NCBI RefSeq assembly: GCF_900090245.1
Contig: NZ_FMDN01000003.1
Location: forward strand, 62,001 to 126,000
Length of the DNA: 64,000 bases
Origin: Micromonospora halophytica
GTDB lineage: Bacteria > Actinomycetota > Actinomycetes > Mycobacteriales > Micromonosporaceae
Reading direction: 5' to 3'
Shown here: piece by piece, positions 54,736 through 64,000 of the stretch
How the letters are laid out: each line of letters opens with the position of its first letter
Position numbering within the stretch: the stretch's first letter is position 1
Program-made: the position numbers and the translations under genes
Notes under the pieces: model-generated
The model's input: the letters and a program-made list of their open reading frames with translations, nothing else
The model's database searches: none
Told to the model about the DNA's origin: nothing

Positions 54736-55092
54736 CACCGCCACACCGTCCGGCCACGTCCTCGCCGCGCCGCCGGGTAGGTGCCGACCCGCCCCTGCCG
54801 CGCCGTCTCGCCGCCGTGGCACGCCGTCGTCGCGCCATCGTGGTGGCCAGGAGATCCAGGTCGCGGCCACCGCCGAGCGGCCGCTGACCGACGGCGGGCC
54901 GGGTCCGGCCGCCCTCGTGGTCAGCGGGTACGGTCGGGACCTTGCCGCGGTGCGGGCCGGCTGGGTCGAGCGTTGGCGGGCCTTTGTGGGCGACGACCCG
55001 GTGGTGGAGTAGCCGCAGGCGGGACACCGAAGGAAAAGATGAATAGGGCAAATGCCGCCCGGCTCGGTGAGTCGACCGACCATGATGAGCCC
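54736..55092 (+). other. Intergenic stretch without a confident gene
   Basis: An in-frame stretch ending at 55012 (LVVSGYGRDLAAVRAGWVER then WRAFVGDDPVVE) looks protein-like, but the upstream part of that frame is low-complexity and lacks a good start. The AT-richer 55020-55060 segment, with AGGAAAAGATG, may be the 5' region of the next gene. I see no repeat, tRNA or clear promoter. Confidence 0.4.
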
Positions 55093-55539
55093 GTGGGTGC
55101 ACTCGTGACGTTGGAGTTGCCGGACGACTCGCCGATGCTCGGCCTGCCGTGGATCATCACGTTCGGTCCGCTCGGCGACCCGGCGGAGTGGGAGCCGGTG
55201 GTCTGCGGCCCGTACGAGCGACCGCACGCCCTCGCCCTGGCCGAGGCGGTGGTGGCCGAGGAGCAGCTGATGGCGGTGGTCGAGCCGCTGGTGCCGGCGC
55301 TCTCGGCCGACGAGGTCCGAGGCGAGATCGCCGCCGCGCAGATCGCCGCACGGGACGAGGCGGCCCGGATCGAGGAGTCCGACCTCTACGGCGACTTCGC
55401 CGACGTCCTCGACGAGGAACTGGAGCGGGCGGCCGCACAGGAGGAGCACCCGCCGGAGCCGTTGCCCGCGCCGACCGAGGAGCAACTGCGCGCCGGTTTC
55501 GACCGGATCGCCGAGCAACTGCGGCGCAAGGGGCGCTGA
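55093..55539 (+). CDS. Conserved hypothetical acidic protein (148 aa)
   Basis: GTG start chosen because codons of the longer version (ATG 55039) have low G/C third positions unlike the rest. Opening VTLELPDDSPMLGLPWIITF then FGPLGDPAEWEPVVCGPYER form a small beta domain; the second half is helical and acidic (LSADEVRGEIAAAQIAARDE and DLYGDFADVLDEELERAAAQ) ending in IAEQLRRKGR. No TM segments. I do not recognise a named family; it seems to be an actinobacterial conserved protein. Confidence 0.65.
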   Translation: MGALVTLELPDDSPMLGLPWIITFGPLGDPAEWEPVVCGPYERPHALALAEAVVAEEQLMAVVEPLVPALSADEVRGEIAAAQIAARDEAARIEESDLYGDFADVLDEELERAAAQEEHPPEPLPAPTEEQLRAGFDRIAEQLRRKGR

Positions 55540-55557
55540 CCCCGTCCCGAATGGACA

Positions 55558-55593
55558 CCGGCGTTCCGGGGAGCGGACTCCCCGGAGCGCCGG
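55558..55593. terminator. Bidirectional terminator before the convergent GH13 gene
   Basis: 16-bp arms CCGGCGTTCCGGGGAG and CTCCCCGGAGCGCCGG with one T-G pair, loop CGGA. Confidence 0.75.
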
Positions 55594-55687
55594 CATCACC
55601 TCACCCCCCACCACAAGGGGTCGTCTGCCCAGTCGCCCGTCGGCGCGGAGCACAACGGACGACCAGGTCGATGGCGGGTTACCCGGC

Positions 55688-57325
<1,638 letters not shown>

Positions 57326-57433
57326 CGGTGACGATCCCCGTTCTGTGGCGCGGGACGGCGTGAGCCCGCGCGGCGGTGGGTGACGGGCGCGGGTGTCAGA
57401 GCAGAATGCCGGTCTGCCGCTGCAAGAGTCAAG

Positions 57434-57453
57434 CATTCCTTGCGCAAGAAATG
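57434..57453. promoter_or_regulatory. LacI-type operator upstream of the alpha-glucosidase gene
   Basis: A 20-bp near-perfect palindrome, CATTCCTTGCGCAAGAAATG (one pair mismatched), with central CTTGCGCAAG. A CTGCAAG (57420-57426) lies just beside it; its complement CTTGCAG is the heptamer I recall for Streptomyces MalR. This fits control by the neighbouring LacI-family protein. Confidence 0.6.
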
Positions 57454-57703
57454 ACGGCTGTCACCCTCCGGCCAGGGTAACGTCACCTTCCGGCGTGTCC
57501 CAGCCAGTGGGACGCGTGGGGCCGGGACGGAACGCGCGGACGGTCGTCCGGTGGGAGCGCGTCCATGTGACGGGCTCCGACTGCCGCCCTGGTCGAGTAC
57601 GGACCGCCCCCGGCGGCGTGCCGCGGGCTGCGGTGCGGGATCGCCGACGGTGTCGTGATGCGGCCTGCGGCCTCGCTCCACCCGCGCCGCGGTGGTGGGC
57701 GGC

Positions 57704-57772
57704 GAGATCAACTCCATGTCGGCGAGGTGGCGGTGCCACGGGGGCCTGAATACCGCCATATCGCCGACATGG
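57704..57772. repeat. Dispersed palindromic element, copy 3
   Basis: Flank GAGATCAACT leads to arms 57714-57734 (CCATGTCGGCGAGGTGGCGGT) and 57752-57772, inverted with two mismatches over 21 bp and a 17-base loop. The element lies in the 503-bp gap between the GH13 gene and the LacI gene. The rest of that gap, apart from the operator, shows no gene. Confidence 0.75.
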
Positions 57773-57828
57773 CGAGACGGCACGGGTCGGGTCGGGCCGG
57801 TCGGTCGAGGGTGGAGGGCGGAGGGCCG

Positions 57829-58917
57829 TCAGGCCGGGACGGGGAGCGCGGGCGGCGCCGGCCGCTGCCGCTTCGGGCCGCCGGGCGCCGGGTTGGGGTC
57901 GGGTTGGCGGACCACGGCGGTGGAGCCGCGCACCACCAGTTCCGGGCGGAACAGGTACTCCGAGTGCGGCGCGGCGTGCCCGTTGATCTCGTCGACCAGG
58001 GCGCGGACCGCGGCGACCGCCATCGCCGTCACCGGCTGCCGCATGGTGGTCAGTGGCGGATCGGTGAAGGCCATCAGCGGCGAGTCGTCGTAGCCGACCA
58101 CCGAGACGTCCCCGGGCACCGACATGCCGCGCTGCCGGGCGGCCCGGATCGCGCCGAGGGCCATCAGGTCGGAGCCGCAGACGATCCCGGTGACCCCGCG
58201 CTCGATCAGCCGCCCGGCGGCGGCCTCGCCGCCCTCGACGCCGAAGAGCGAGAGCTCGGCCAGTTCGGCCAGGTCCGACTCGGTCGCTCCGGCCAGCCGG
58301 GTCATCGCGGCCCGGAAGCCGGCCACCCGGCGCTGCACCGGCACGAACCGGTCCGGGCCGGTGATCAGGCCGATCCGGCGGTGGCCGAGTGCGACCAGGT
58401 GGGCGACGGCCAGTTCGGTGGCCTCGCCGTCGTCGCAGGAGACGAAGGGGGCGGCGATGCCCGGCGCGTACCCGTTGATCATCACGATCGGCAGCGGGCG
58501 GGCAATCAGCGCCCGGTAGCGGTCGTGGTTGGCGGCCGTGTCGGCGTGCAGGCCGGAGACGAAGACGATCCCGGAGACCTGCCGGTCCAGCAGCATCTCG
58601 ACGTACTCGTCCTCGGTGACCCCGCCGGGGGTCTGGGTGCAGAGCACCGGAGTGAACCCGCTCTGCGCCAGGGTCGACTCGATCACCTGGGCGAACGCGG
58701 GGAAGATCGGGTTGTCCAGCTCCGGTACGACCAGCCCGACGAGCCCGGCGCTGCGCTTGCGCAGCCGGGCGGGGCGCTCGTAACCGAGCACATCGAGGGC
58801 GGTCAGGACGGCCTGCCGGGTCTCGGGGGCCACACCGGGGCGGTCGTTGAGCACCCGCGACACCGTGGCCTCGCTGACTTCGGCCTGCTGGGCGATGTCG
58901 GACAGTCGAGCGCGCAT
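57829..58917 (-). CDS. LacI family regulator of maltodextrin genes (MalR-like)
   Basis: 362 aa, ATG start. HTH and hinge: RLSDIAQQAEVSEATVSRVL NDRPGV..., followed by LGYERPARLRKRSAGLVGLV. The effector domain has the usual periplasmic-binding-protein fold with VPELDNPIFPAFAQVIESTL, and VVGYDDSPLMAFTDPPLTTM near the end. A Pro-rich 20-residue tail is extra. It is divergent from malE and upstream of the GH13 gene, so it most likely controls both; operators matching this arrangement are present on both sides. A disaccharide or maltodextrin effector is inferred from context. Confidence 0.92.
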   Translation of the reverse strand: MRARLSDIAQQAEVSEATVSRVLNDRPGVAPETRQAVLTALDVLGYERPARLRKRSAGLVGLVVPELDNPIFPAFAQVIESTLAQSGFTPVLCTQTPGGVTEDEYVEMLLDRQVSGIVFVSGLHADTAANHDRYRALIARPLPIVMINGYAPGIAAPFVSCDDGEATELAVAHLVALGHRRIGLITGPDRFVPVQRRVAGFRAAMTRLAGATESDLAELAELSLFGVEGGEAAAGRLIERGVTGIVCGSDLMALGAIRAARQRGMSVPGDVSVVGYDDSPLMAFTDPPLTTMRQPVTAMAVAAVRALVDEINGHAAPHSEYLFRPELVVRGSTAVVRQPDPNPAPGGPKRQRPAPPALPVPA

Positions 58918-58937
58918 GGCGGCACTTTAGCTCACGG

Positions 58938-59054
58938 GCAAGTTCTTGCGTACACTTCTGCAAGCCCTTCCATTCTCTGAAACCTCTTGCTAACGTCCCC
59001 GCAACACGCGAGAGCAGCGGCGCAGCACTCTGGCGCCGGTTGGCAAGAACTTAC
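58938..59054. promoter_or_regulatory. LacI-malE control region with paired operators
   Basis: GCAAG-TT-CTTGC at 58938-58949 and GCAAG-AA-CTTAC at 59043-59054 are two versions of the same dyad, 105 bp apart, about ten helical turns. A CTGCAAG (58958-58964) and CTCTTGC (58984-58990) lie between. CGCAAGAA is shared with the operator upstream of the alpha-glucosidase gene. The second dyad is 61 bp before the malE start. A looping repressor is possible. Confidence 0.55.
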
Positions 59055-59115
59055 AGAGGTTTCCACTGGCGGGCCGCCCTTCCCCCGGCGGTCGGCCACA
59101 ACGACAGGAGTACCG

Positions 59116-60366
59116 ATGCGCATCCGTACCGCGGGTGTGGTCGCCGTTCTCGGTCTGGCGCTCGCTGCGTCCGGCTGCGGCGACAACAGCAAGGACGAGC
59201 CGGCCGCGAAGGAATCCCCCAAGGCCGCGGGCGGCAAGCTCGTGATCTGGGCCGACGACAAGCGGGCCGAGGCCCTCAAGCCGTTCGGCGACAAGTTCGG
59301 CCAGGAGAACGGCGTCACCGTCGAGGTGCAGGCCGTCTCCAAGGACCTGCAGACCAACTTCGTGACCGCCTCCCAGCAGGGCAGCGGCCCGGACGTCGTG
59401 GTCGGCGCGCACGACTGGATCGGCAACCTGGTCCAGAACGGCGCCATCGACCCGGTGCAGCTCGCCGCCGAGCAGAAGAGCGGCTTCAACGAGACCGCCC
59501 TCAAGGCCGTGACCTTCAACGGCCAGCTCTACGGCGTCCCCTACGCCATGGAGAACGTGGCGCTGATCCGCAACACCGAGCTGGCCCCCGAGGCCCCGAA
59601 GACGATCGAGGACCTGGTCGCCGCCGGCAAGAAGCTCAAGGCGGAGAAGAAGGCCAGCGAGATCCTCTGCCTCCAGTCCGGCCAGAACGGCGACGCGTAC
59701 CACATCTACCCGCTGTACACCTCGGCCGGCGGCTACCTCTTCGGCACCACCGCCAACGGCGACTACGACCCGAAGGACCTGGGCGTCGGCAAGCCGGAGT
59801 CGATCGAGGCGTTCAAGAAGATCGCCAAGCTGGGTGAGAAGGGCGACGGTGCGCTGAAGCGCTCCATCACCGGCGAGAACTCGATCGCCACCTTCACCGG
59901 CAAGAAGTGCGCCTACCTGGTCTCCGGCCCGTGGGCGATCGCCGACGCCAAGAAGGCCGGCATCAAGTACGACATCTCCCCGGTCCCCGGCTTCGCCGGC
60001 GGCAAGGAGGCCCAGCCGTTCGTGGGCGTCCAGTCGTTCTACGTCGCGTCGAAGGGCAAGAACAAGGCACTGGCCCAGGAGTTCGTCGCGAACTACGTGA
60101 CCACCCCCGAGCTGGCCGTCGCCCTGTACAACGCCGAGCCGCGTCCGCCGGCGCTGACCGCCGCTCTGGACCAGGTCAAGGGCAGCGACCCGGACCTGGC
60201 CAAGTTCCAGGAGGCCGGCAAGAACGGCCAGGTGCTCCCGGCGATCCCGGCCATGGCCGCGATCTGGGACCCGTTCGGCAAGGCGGAGGCCGCCATCATC
60301 GGCGGTGCCGACCCGGCCAAGACGATCACCTCGGCCGGTAACACGATCGCCGGTCAGATCAAGTAA
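59116..60366 (+). CDS. malE: Maltose/maltodextrin ABC transporter substrate-binding lipoprotein
   Basis: 416 aa, ATG after CAGGAG. Lipoprotein signal with lipobox Cys21 (LALAASGCGD). The mature MalE-type fold shows LVIWADDKRAEALKPFGDKF, YGVPYAMENVALIRNTELAP, ATFTGKKCAYLVSGPWAI and AMAAIWDPFGKAEAAIIGGA. It binds maltose or maltodextrins outside the cell. The TAA stop overlaps the start of malF (TAATG). Confidence 0.93.
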   Translation: MRIRTAGVVAVLGLALAASGCGDNSKDEPAAKESPKAAGGKLVIWADDKRAEALKPFGDKFGQENGVTVEVQAVSKDLQTNFVTASQQGSGPDVVVGAHDWIGNLVQNGAIDPVQLAAEQKSGFNETALKAVTFNGQLYGVPYAMENVALIRNTELAPEAPKTIEDLVAAGKKLKAEKKASEILCLQSGQNGDAYHIYPLYTSAGGYLFGTTANGDYDPKDLGVGKPESIEAFKKIAKLGEKGDGALKRSITGENSIATFTGKKCAYLVSGPWAIADAKKAGIKYDISPVPGFAGGKEAQPFVGVQSFYVASKGKNKALAQEFVANYVTTPELAVALYNAEPRPPALTAALDQVKGSDPDLAKFQEAGKNGQVLPAIPAMAAIWDPFGKAEAAIIGGADPAKTITSAGNTIAGQIK

Positions 60367-62006
60367 TGAGCACGTCGCTGTCCGGCCCGGGGTCTGCCCA
60401 GCAGACCCCGGGCCGGGGGCCCGTCCGCTCCGGGTCCCCGCGCAAGTCCCGTACCGCGCGGAACCACGCGCCGATCACCCTGACCGGCCTCGTCGTCAAG
60501 GTGGTCCTGCTCGGCCTGGTGGCCGGGATCGCGATCTGGGCGGCCTTCCCGCTCATCGAGGCGAAGCTCTGGGTCGGCCTGGCCGTCCTGCTGGCGACCA
60601 CCGCCGGCCTGTTCTACCTCTACCTGACCCCCCGGCACATCCCGGGCAAGTACCTGATCCCGGGCACCCTCTTCCTGGTGGCGTTCCAGGTCTTCCCGGT
60701 GCTCTACACCGCGAGCACCGCGTTCACGAACTTCGGCGACGGCCACCGCGGCAGCAAGGACGACGCGATCGTCGCCATCCAGAGCGGCTCGGTGAAGCAG
60801 GTTCCCGGCTCCACCCAGTTCCCGCTGACCGTCGCCACCAAGGGCGACCCGGCGACCGGCCCGCTGGTCTTCCTGATCACCGACCCGAAGACCAACACCG
60901 TCTCGGTCGGTGACACCGAGGGCCTGACCCAGCTCGACGCCGGTGACATCACCGTCGCCCCGGGCGGCAAGGTCACCGCCGCCGACGGCTACACCATCCT
61001 CAACTTCGGCCAGGCCAGCGCCCGCAGCAAGGACATCACCGACCTGGTGGTGCCGACCTCCGGCGGCGCGCTGCGCTCCTCCGGCCTCTCCCGGGCGTAC
61101 GAGGGCAAGGCGGTCCGGGCGTACGACGCGGGCTGCGACTGCATCACCGACAGCGAGAGCGGCAGGACCTGGACCGCCGACGAGTCCGTCGGCGCCTTCG
61201 TCGCCGCCGACGGCGACCGGCTGGCCCAGGGCTGGCGGGTCAACGTCGGACTGCAGAACTTCTCCCGGGTGCTGACCGACCCGGCCATCTCCGGCCCCTT
61301 CTTCGGCACCCTGATGTGGAACTTCGCCTTCGCGATCGGCTCGACCGGCTTCACGTTCCTGCTCGGCATGGGTATCGCGCTGGCGCTGCACTCGCCCCGG
61401 ATGCGCGGCACCAACTTCTACCGGGTGCTGCTGATCCTGCCGTACGCCATGCCGTCGTTCGCGATGCTGCTGGTCTGGCGGGACATGTTCAACACCGACT
61501 TCGGCCTGATCAACAACCTGTTCGGGCTCGGGGTGGACTGGTTCGGCGAGACCTGGTCGGCCCGGATCGCGGTGCTGCTGGTCCAGCTCTGGCTGGGCTA
61601 CCCGTACATGTTCCTGGTGGCCACCGGCGCGCTCCAGGCCATCCCGAAGGAGCTGACCGAGGCCACCTCGGTCGACGGGGCGTCGCCCTTCCAGTCGTTC
61701 CGGGCGGTCACCCTGCCGCTGCTGCTGGTGGCGATCTCGCCGCTGCTGATCGCGTCCTTCGCGTACAACTTCAACAACTTCAACGCGATCTACCTCACCA
61801 CCGAGGGTGGGCCCTTCCCGGCGGACAACCCGACGGCCGGCGCCACCGACCTGTTGATCACCTACACCTACCGGCTGGCCTTCGGCGCCCAGGGCGCCGA
61901 GTACGGCCTGGCCGCCGCCGTCTCGATCTTCATCTTCACGATCGTGGCGACGGTGTCGGCGATCAGCTTCTCGCGGACCCGCAAGCAGGAGGAGGTGTAC
62001 TCGTGA
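60366..62006 (+). CDS. malF: Maltodextrin ABC transporter permease (MalF-type)
   Basis: 546 aa, ATG overlapping the malE stop. N-terminal helices (VVKVVLLGLVAGIAIWAAFP, and two more) are followed by a large extracytoplasmic P2-like loop of about 180 residues, characteristic of MalF, then the six-helix permease core. The EAA loop that contacts the ATPase is ELTEATSVDGASPFQSFRAV. No ATPase gene is in the locus; actinobacteria generally use the shared MsiK. Coupled to malG by GTGA. Confidence 0.93.
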   Translation: MSTSLSGPGSAQQTPGRGPVRSGSPRKSRTARNHAPITLTGLVVKVVLLGLVAGIAIWAAFPLIEAKLWVGLAVLLATTAGLFYLYLTPRHIPGKYLIPGTLFLVAFQVFPVLYTASTAFTNFGDGHRGSKDDAIVAIQSGSVKQVPGSTQFPLTVATKGDPATGPLVFLITDPKTNTVSVGDTEGLTQLDAGDITVAPGGKVTAADGYTILNFGQASARSKDITDLVVPTSGGALRSSGLSRAYEGKAVRAYDAGCDCITDSESGRTWTADESVGAFVAADGDRLAQGWRVNVGLQNFSRVLTDPAISGPFFGTLMWNFAFAIGSTGFTFLLGMGIALALHSPRMRGTNFYRVLLILPYAMPSFAMLLVWRDMFNTDFGLINNLFGLGVDWFGETWSARIAVLLVQLWLGYPYMFLVATGALQAIPKELTEATSVDGASPFQSFRAVTLPLLLVAISPLLIASFAYNFNNFNAIYLTTEGGPFPADNPTAGATDLLITYTYRLAFGAQGAEYGLAAAVSIFIFTIVATVSAISFSRTRKQEEVYS

Positions 62007-62902
62007 GCACGTACGCGGACGCCCCGGCCGCCAACCGCAACGCCAAGGGCAGGTCGAGGAACCGCTGGTTCGCCCAGGTCGGGTGGCGGCACCTGGTCGG
62101 GGTGCTGGCGGTGGCGTTCAGCCTCTTCCCGATCCTGTTCGTCCTGTCGGCGGCGCTCAACCCGCTCGGCACCCTCTCCTCCACGGAGCTGCTGCCGACC
62201 GGCGCCTCGGCGGAGAACTTCACCAACCTGTTCGAGCGGACCGCGTTCGCCCGGTGGTTCCTCAACTCGCTGCTGCTCGCCGGGGTGGCCAGCTTCGCGT
62301 CGATCTTCCTGTCGGCGCTGGCGGCGTACGCCTTCTCCCGGATGCGCTTCGCCGGCCGCCGGGTCGGGCTGCTGTCGCTGCTGCTGATCCAGATGTTCCC
62401 GCAGTTCCTGGCGATCGTGGCGATCTTCCTGATCTTCACGAAGGTCACCGACCTGTGGCCGGTGATCGGCTTCAACACCCCGTGGGGTCTCTTCCTGCTC
62501 TACATGGGTGCCGCCCTCGGCGCGAACACCTGGCTGATGAAGGGCTTCTTCGACACCCTGCCGAAGGAGCTGGACGAGTCCGCCACCATGGACGGCGCCT
62601 CGCACGCCCAGGTCTTCTTCCGGATCATGCTGCCGCTGGTGGCGCCGATCCTGGCGGTGACCGGCCTGCTCGCCTTCATCGGCTCGATCAACGAATTCCT
62701 GATCGCCAACGTGTTCCTCACCAACACCAACTCGAAGACCCTCGCGGTCGGCATGTTCGGCCTGGTGGCCGGTGAGCGCAACAACAACTTCGGGATCTTC
62801 GCGGCGGGCACCCTGCTCACCGCCATCCCGACGGTGCTGGTGTTCCAGCTCCTCCAGCGCTACATCGTCTCCGGACTCACCGCCGGAGCGGTCAAGGGAT
62901 AA
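62003..62902 (+). CDS. malG: Maltodextrin ABC transporter permease (MalG-type)
   Basis: 299 aa, GTG start overlapping the malF stop. Six TM helices with FSLFPILFVLSAALNPLGTL first, and an EAA loop LDESATMDGASHAQVFFRIM. The VSGLTAGAVKG ending is typical of MalG. It completes the membrane channel with MalF. The following 245 bp hold a direct repeat and a hairpin before the second GH13 gene. Confidence 0.93.
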   Translation: MSTYADAPAANRNAKGRSRNRWFAQVGWRHLVGVLAVAFSLFPILFVLSAALNPLGTLSSTELLPTGASAENFTNLFERTAFARWFLNSLLLAGVASFASIFLSALAAYAFSRMRFAGRRVGLLSLLLIQMFPQFLAIVAIFLIFTKVTDLWPVIGFNTPWGLFLLYMGAALGANTWLMKGFFDTLPKELDESATMDGASHAQVFFRIMLPLVAPILAVTGLLAFIGSINEFLIANVFLTNTNSKTLAVGMFGLVAGERNNNFGIFAAGTLLTAIPTVLVFQLLQRYIVSGLTAGAVKG

Positions 62903-62940
62903 GTCGGAGGGGTGGGCGCTCTCCGCGGAGGGCGAGGTCA

Positions 62941-62995
62941 GTGGTCCGGGTCTGACCGGGCGGCTGGTCCGGTGGTCCGGGTCTGACCGGGCGGC
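62941..62995. repeat. Direct repeat of 24 bp downstream of malG
   Basis: GTGGTCCGGGTCTGACCGGG followed by CGGC occurs at 62941-62964 and 62972-62995, a 31-bp period, in non-coding DNA. Each copy can form a short internal hairpin. Confidence 0.6.
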
Positions 62996-63088
62996 CGACG
63001 GGTCGGGTCCGCACGGGCCCGGCCCCACCCCGACGAGCAACGCTGCGGCAAGGGCGTCGGCGTCGACGACGTACACCGGAGCAGTTCC

Positions 63089-63120
63089 GGGGCGACCGGG
63101 AAGGTCGCCCCCTCTTCTCC
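63089..63120 (+). terminator. Attenuator-like hairpin between malG and the second GH13 gene
   Basis: GGGGCGACC / GGTCGCCCC, nine-bp perfect stem, loop GGGAA, then CTCTTCTCC. It would reduce readthrough from malEFG into the amylase gene or stabilise the upstream message. Confidence 0.6.
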
Positions 63121-63148
63121 TCGTACCTCGTACCCGAAAGGTTCTGCC

Positions 63149-64000
63149 ATGCCCCTGCAGCCGCACCACGACGGATCCGCCACCTACGTGCCCGAGCAGG
63201 AACCGACGCTCGGGCAGCGCGTGCCGGTCTTCGTCCGCGTCCCGGCCGGCGCCGACGTCCGCCAGGTGCACGTCCGGACCACCGGGGACGGCGAGCCCCG
63301 CTTCGCCGAGGCCGTCGTCGACCGCACCGACGGCGGTGACGTCTGGTGGCGGGCCGAGGTCGAGGTCCGCAACCCGGTCAGCAACTACCGCTTCATGCTC
63401 TCCGGGGCCGGGGGCCACCGCTGGCTCAACGCCGCCGGCCTGGTCGCCCACGACGTGCCCGACAACGGTGACTTCAAGCTGGTCAGCTACGCCCCGCCGC
63501 CGGCCTGGGCGCGGGACGCGGTGATCTACCAGATCTTCCCGGACCGGTTCGCCCGCTCCGCCGCCGCCGACACCCGCACCGCGCCGAACTGGGCGATCCC
63601 CTGCGACTGGGACACTCCGGTCGTCGGCCACGGGCCGGCGACGCCGCGCCAGTTCTACGGCGGCGACCTGGACGGCATCACCGAGCGCCTGGACCACCTG
63701 TCCCGGCTGGGCGTCAACACCCTCTACCTCACCCCGATCTTCCCGGCCCGCTCCAACCACCGGTACGACGCCGCCAGCTTCGACACGATCGACCCGCTGC
63801 TCGGCGGGGACGCCGCGCTGGCCCGGCTCGCCGACGCGGTGCGCGCCCGGGGCTGGCGGCTGCTCGGCGACATCACCAGCAACCACACCGGCGACGCCCA
63901 CCAGTGGTTCACCGCCGCCGTCTCCGACGTCACCGCACCCGAGCGGGAGCTGTACTACTTCGACTCCTCCGGCGACTACGAGTCCTGGAACGGGGTCAAG
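63149..64000 (+). CDS. GH13 maltodextrin-hydrolysing enzyme (3' end outside window)
   Basis: ATG after GAAAGG; 284 codons visible, frame open to the window end. Residues 1-125 form an N-terminal beta domain like that of neopullulanase/MalZ (VFVRVPAGADVRQVHVRTTG, then YRFMLSGAGGHRWLNAAGLV). The GH13 barrel then starts with AVIYQIFPDRFARS and contains NTLYLTPIFPARSNHRYDAA and conserved region I as DITSNHTGDAHQWF. Catalytic residues lie beyond the window. No signal peptide, so it likely acts in the cytoplasm on imported maltodextrins, as cyclomaltodextrinase or maltodextrin glucosidase. Follows malEFG on the same strand. Confidence 0.88.
   Translation, partial: MPLQPHHDGSATYVPEQEPTLGQRVPVFVRVPAGADVRQVHVRTTGDGEPRFAEAVVDRTDGGDVWWRAEVEVRNPVSNYRFMLSGAGGHRWLNAAGLVAHDVPDNGDFKLVSYAPPPAWARDAVIYQIFPDRFARSAAADTRTAPNWAIPCDWDTPVVGHGPATPRQFYGGDLDGITERLDHLSRLGVNTLYLTPIFPARSNHRYDAASFDTIDPLLGGDAALARLADAVRARGWRLLGDITSNHTGDAHQWFTAAVSDVTAPERELYYFDSSGDYESWNGVK

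Noticed and set aside
54704..55012. A 102-codon ORF after the GntR gene
   Set aside because: Starts inside the GntR gene, the first two thirds are low complexity, and there is no ribosome site; only the last 33 residues look protein-like.
61868..63901. A 677-codon minus-strand frame opposite malG and the second GH13 gene
   Set aside because: Composition is dominated by Gly, Arg, Gln and His from reversed codons; plus-strand genes are certain.

Overview
The window is chromosomal DNA from a very GC-rich actinobacterium. Strong third-position G/C bias, frequent GTG and TTG starts, and a mostly core gene content point to Micromonosporaceae, most likely Micromonospora or a close relative. That placement is inference from gene content, gene order and protein flavour, not from a marker search. 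I see no prophage, insertion sequence, CRISPR array or rRNA operon.

Layout. 0-8 kb: the 3' end of a SigE-family ECF sigma factor coupled to a membrane protein, a PHP phosphoesterase, MarC, a RecB-like nuclease, an MpaB-like protein, a Fur regulator and small membrane proteins. 7.3-15.5 kb: a conserved actinobacterial block holding a CpaB/SAF-like protein, FmdB zinc ribbon, 5-formyl-THF cyclo-ligase, a GGDEF sensor, galU, a MoeA-like protein best read as Glp, a RimJ-like acetyltransferase and the SepX/GlpR-like divisome membrane protein. tRNA-Ala(CGC) follows. 16-22 kb: an accessory stretch with an NmrA-type reductase behind a textbook SoxR/MerR-type promoter, a GNAT, a DHFR-like protein, a PPVSG-repeat lipid-free surface protein, a phosphopantetheinyl transferase overlapping an AlkZ-like DNA glycosylase, and a small Cys-rich protein. 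22-28 kb: a pair of coupled, membrane-anchored ectodomain proteins (one with VWA), a protein O-mannosyltransferase divergent from rsmI, and a membrane protein.

28.5-48 kb is largely housekeeping: metG, tatD-rsmA-(41-aa ORF)-ispE, an ABC-F ATPase, two DUF4383 proteins, TetR, a frameshifted HTH gene beside tRNA-Gln(TTG), glmU-prs-rplY-pth, and sulfate activation (cysQ, cysD, cysN). 48-55.5 kb: galK-galE (no galT), a CorC-like CBS protein, trpS, a 2H phosphoesterase, YihY, and a YtrA-type GntR regulator. 55.7-64 kb is a maltose/maltodextrin locus: GH13 alpha-glucosidase and LacI regulator on one strand, divergent malE-malF-malG and a second GH13 enzyme (cut by the window end) on the other, with matching LacI-type operators.

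The most unusual signals are small: a three-copy dispersed palindrome (15.6, 35.6 and 57.7 kb) with a shared core and different loops; a SoxR-like promoter with no adjacent regulator; short unlisted ORFs coupled to ispE and cysD; a paired TTGTCCACA (DnaA-box-like) repeat; a candidate hairpin RNA at 24.6 kb; and a one-base frameshift in the HTH gene. I found no convincing wholly new multi-gene system. The best candidates for new biology are the VWA/ectodomain pair and the dispersed palindrome family.
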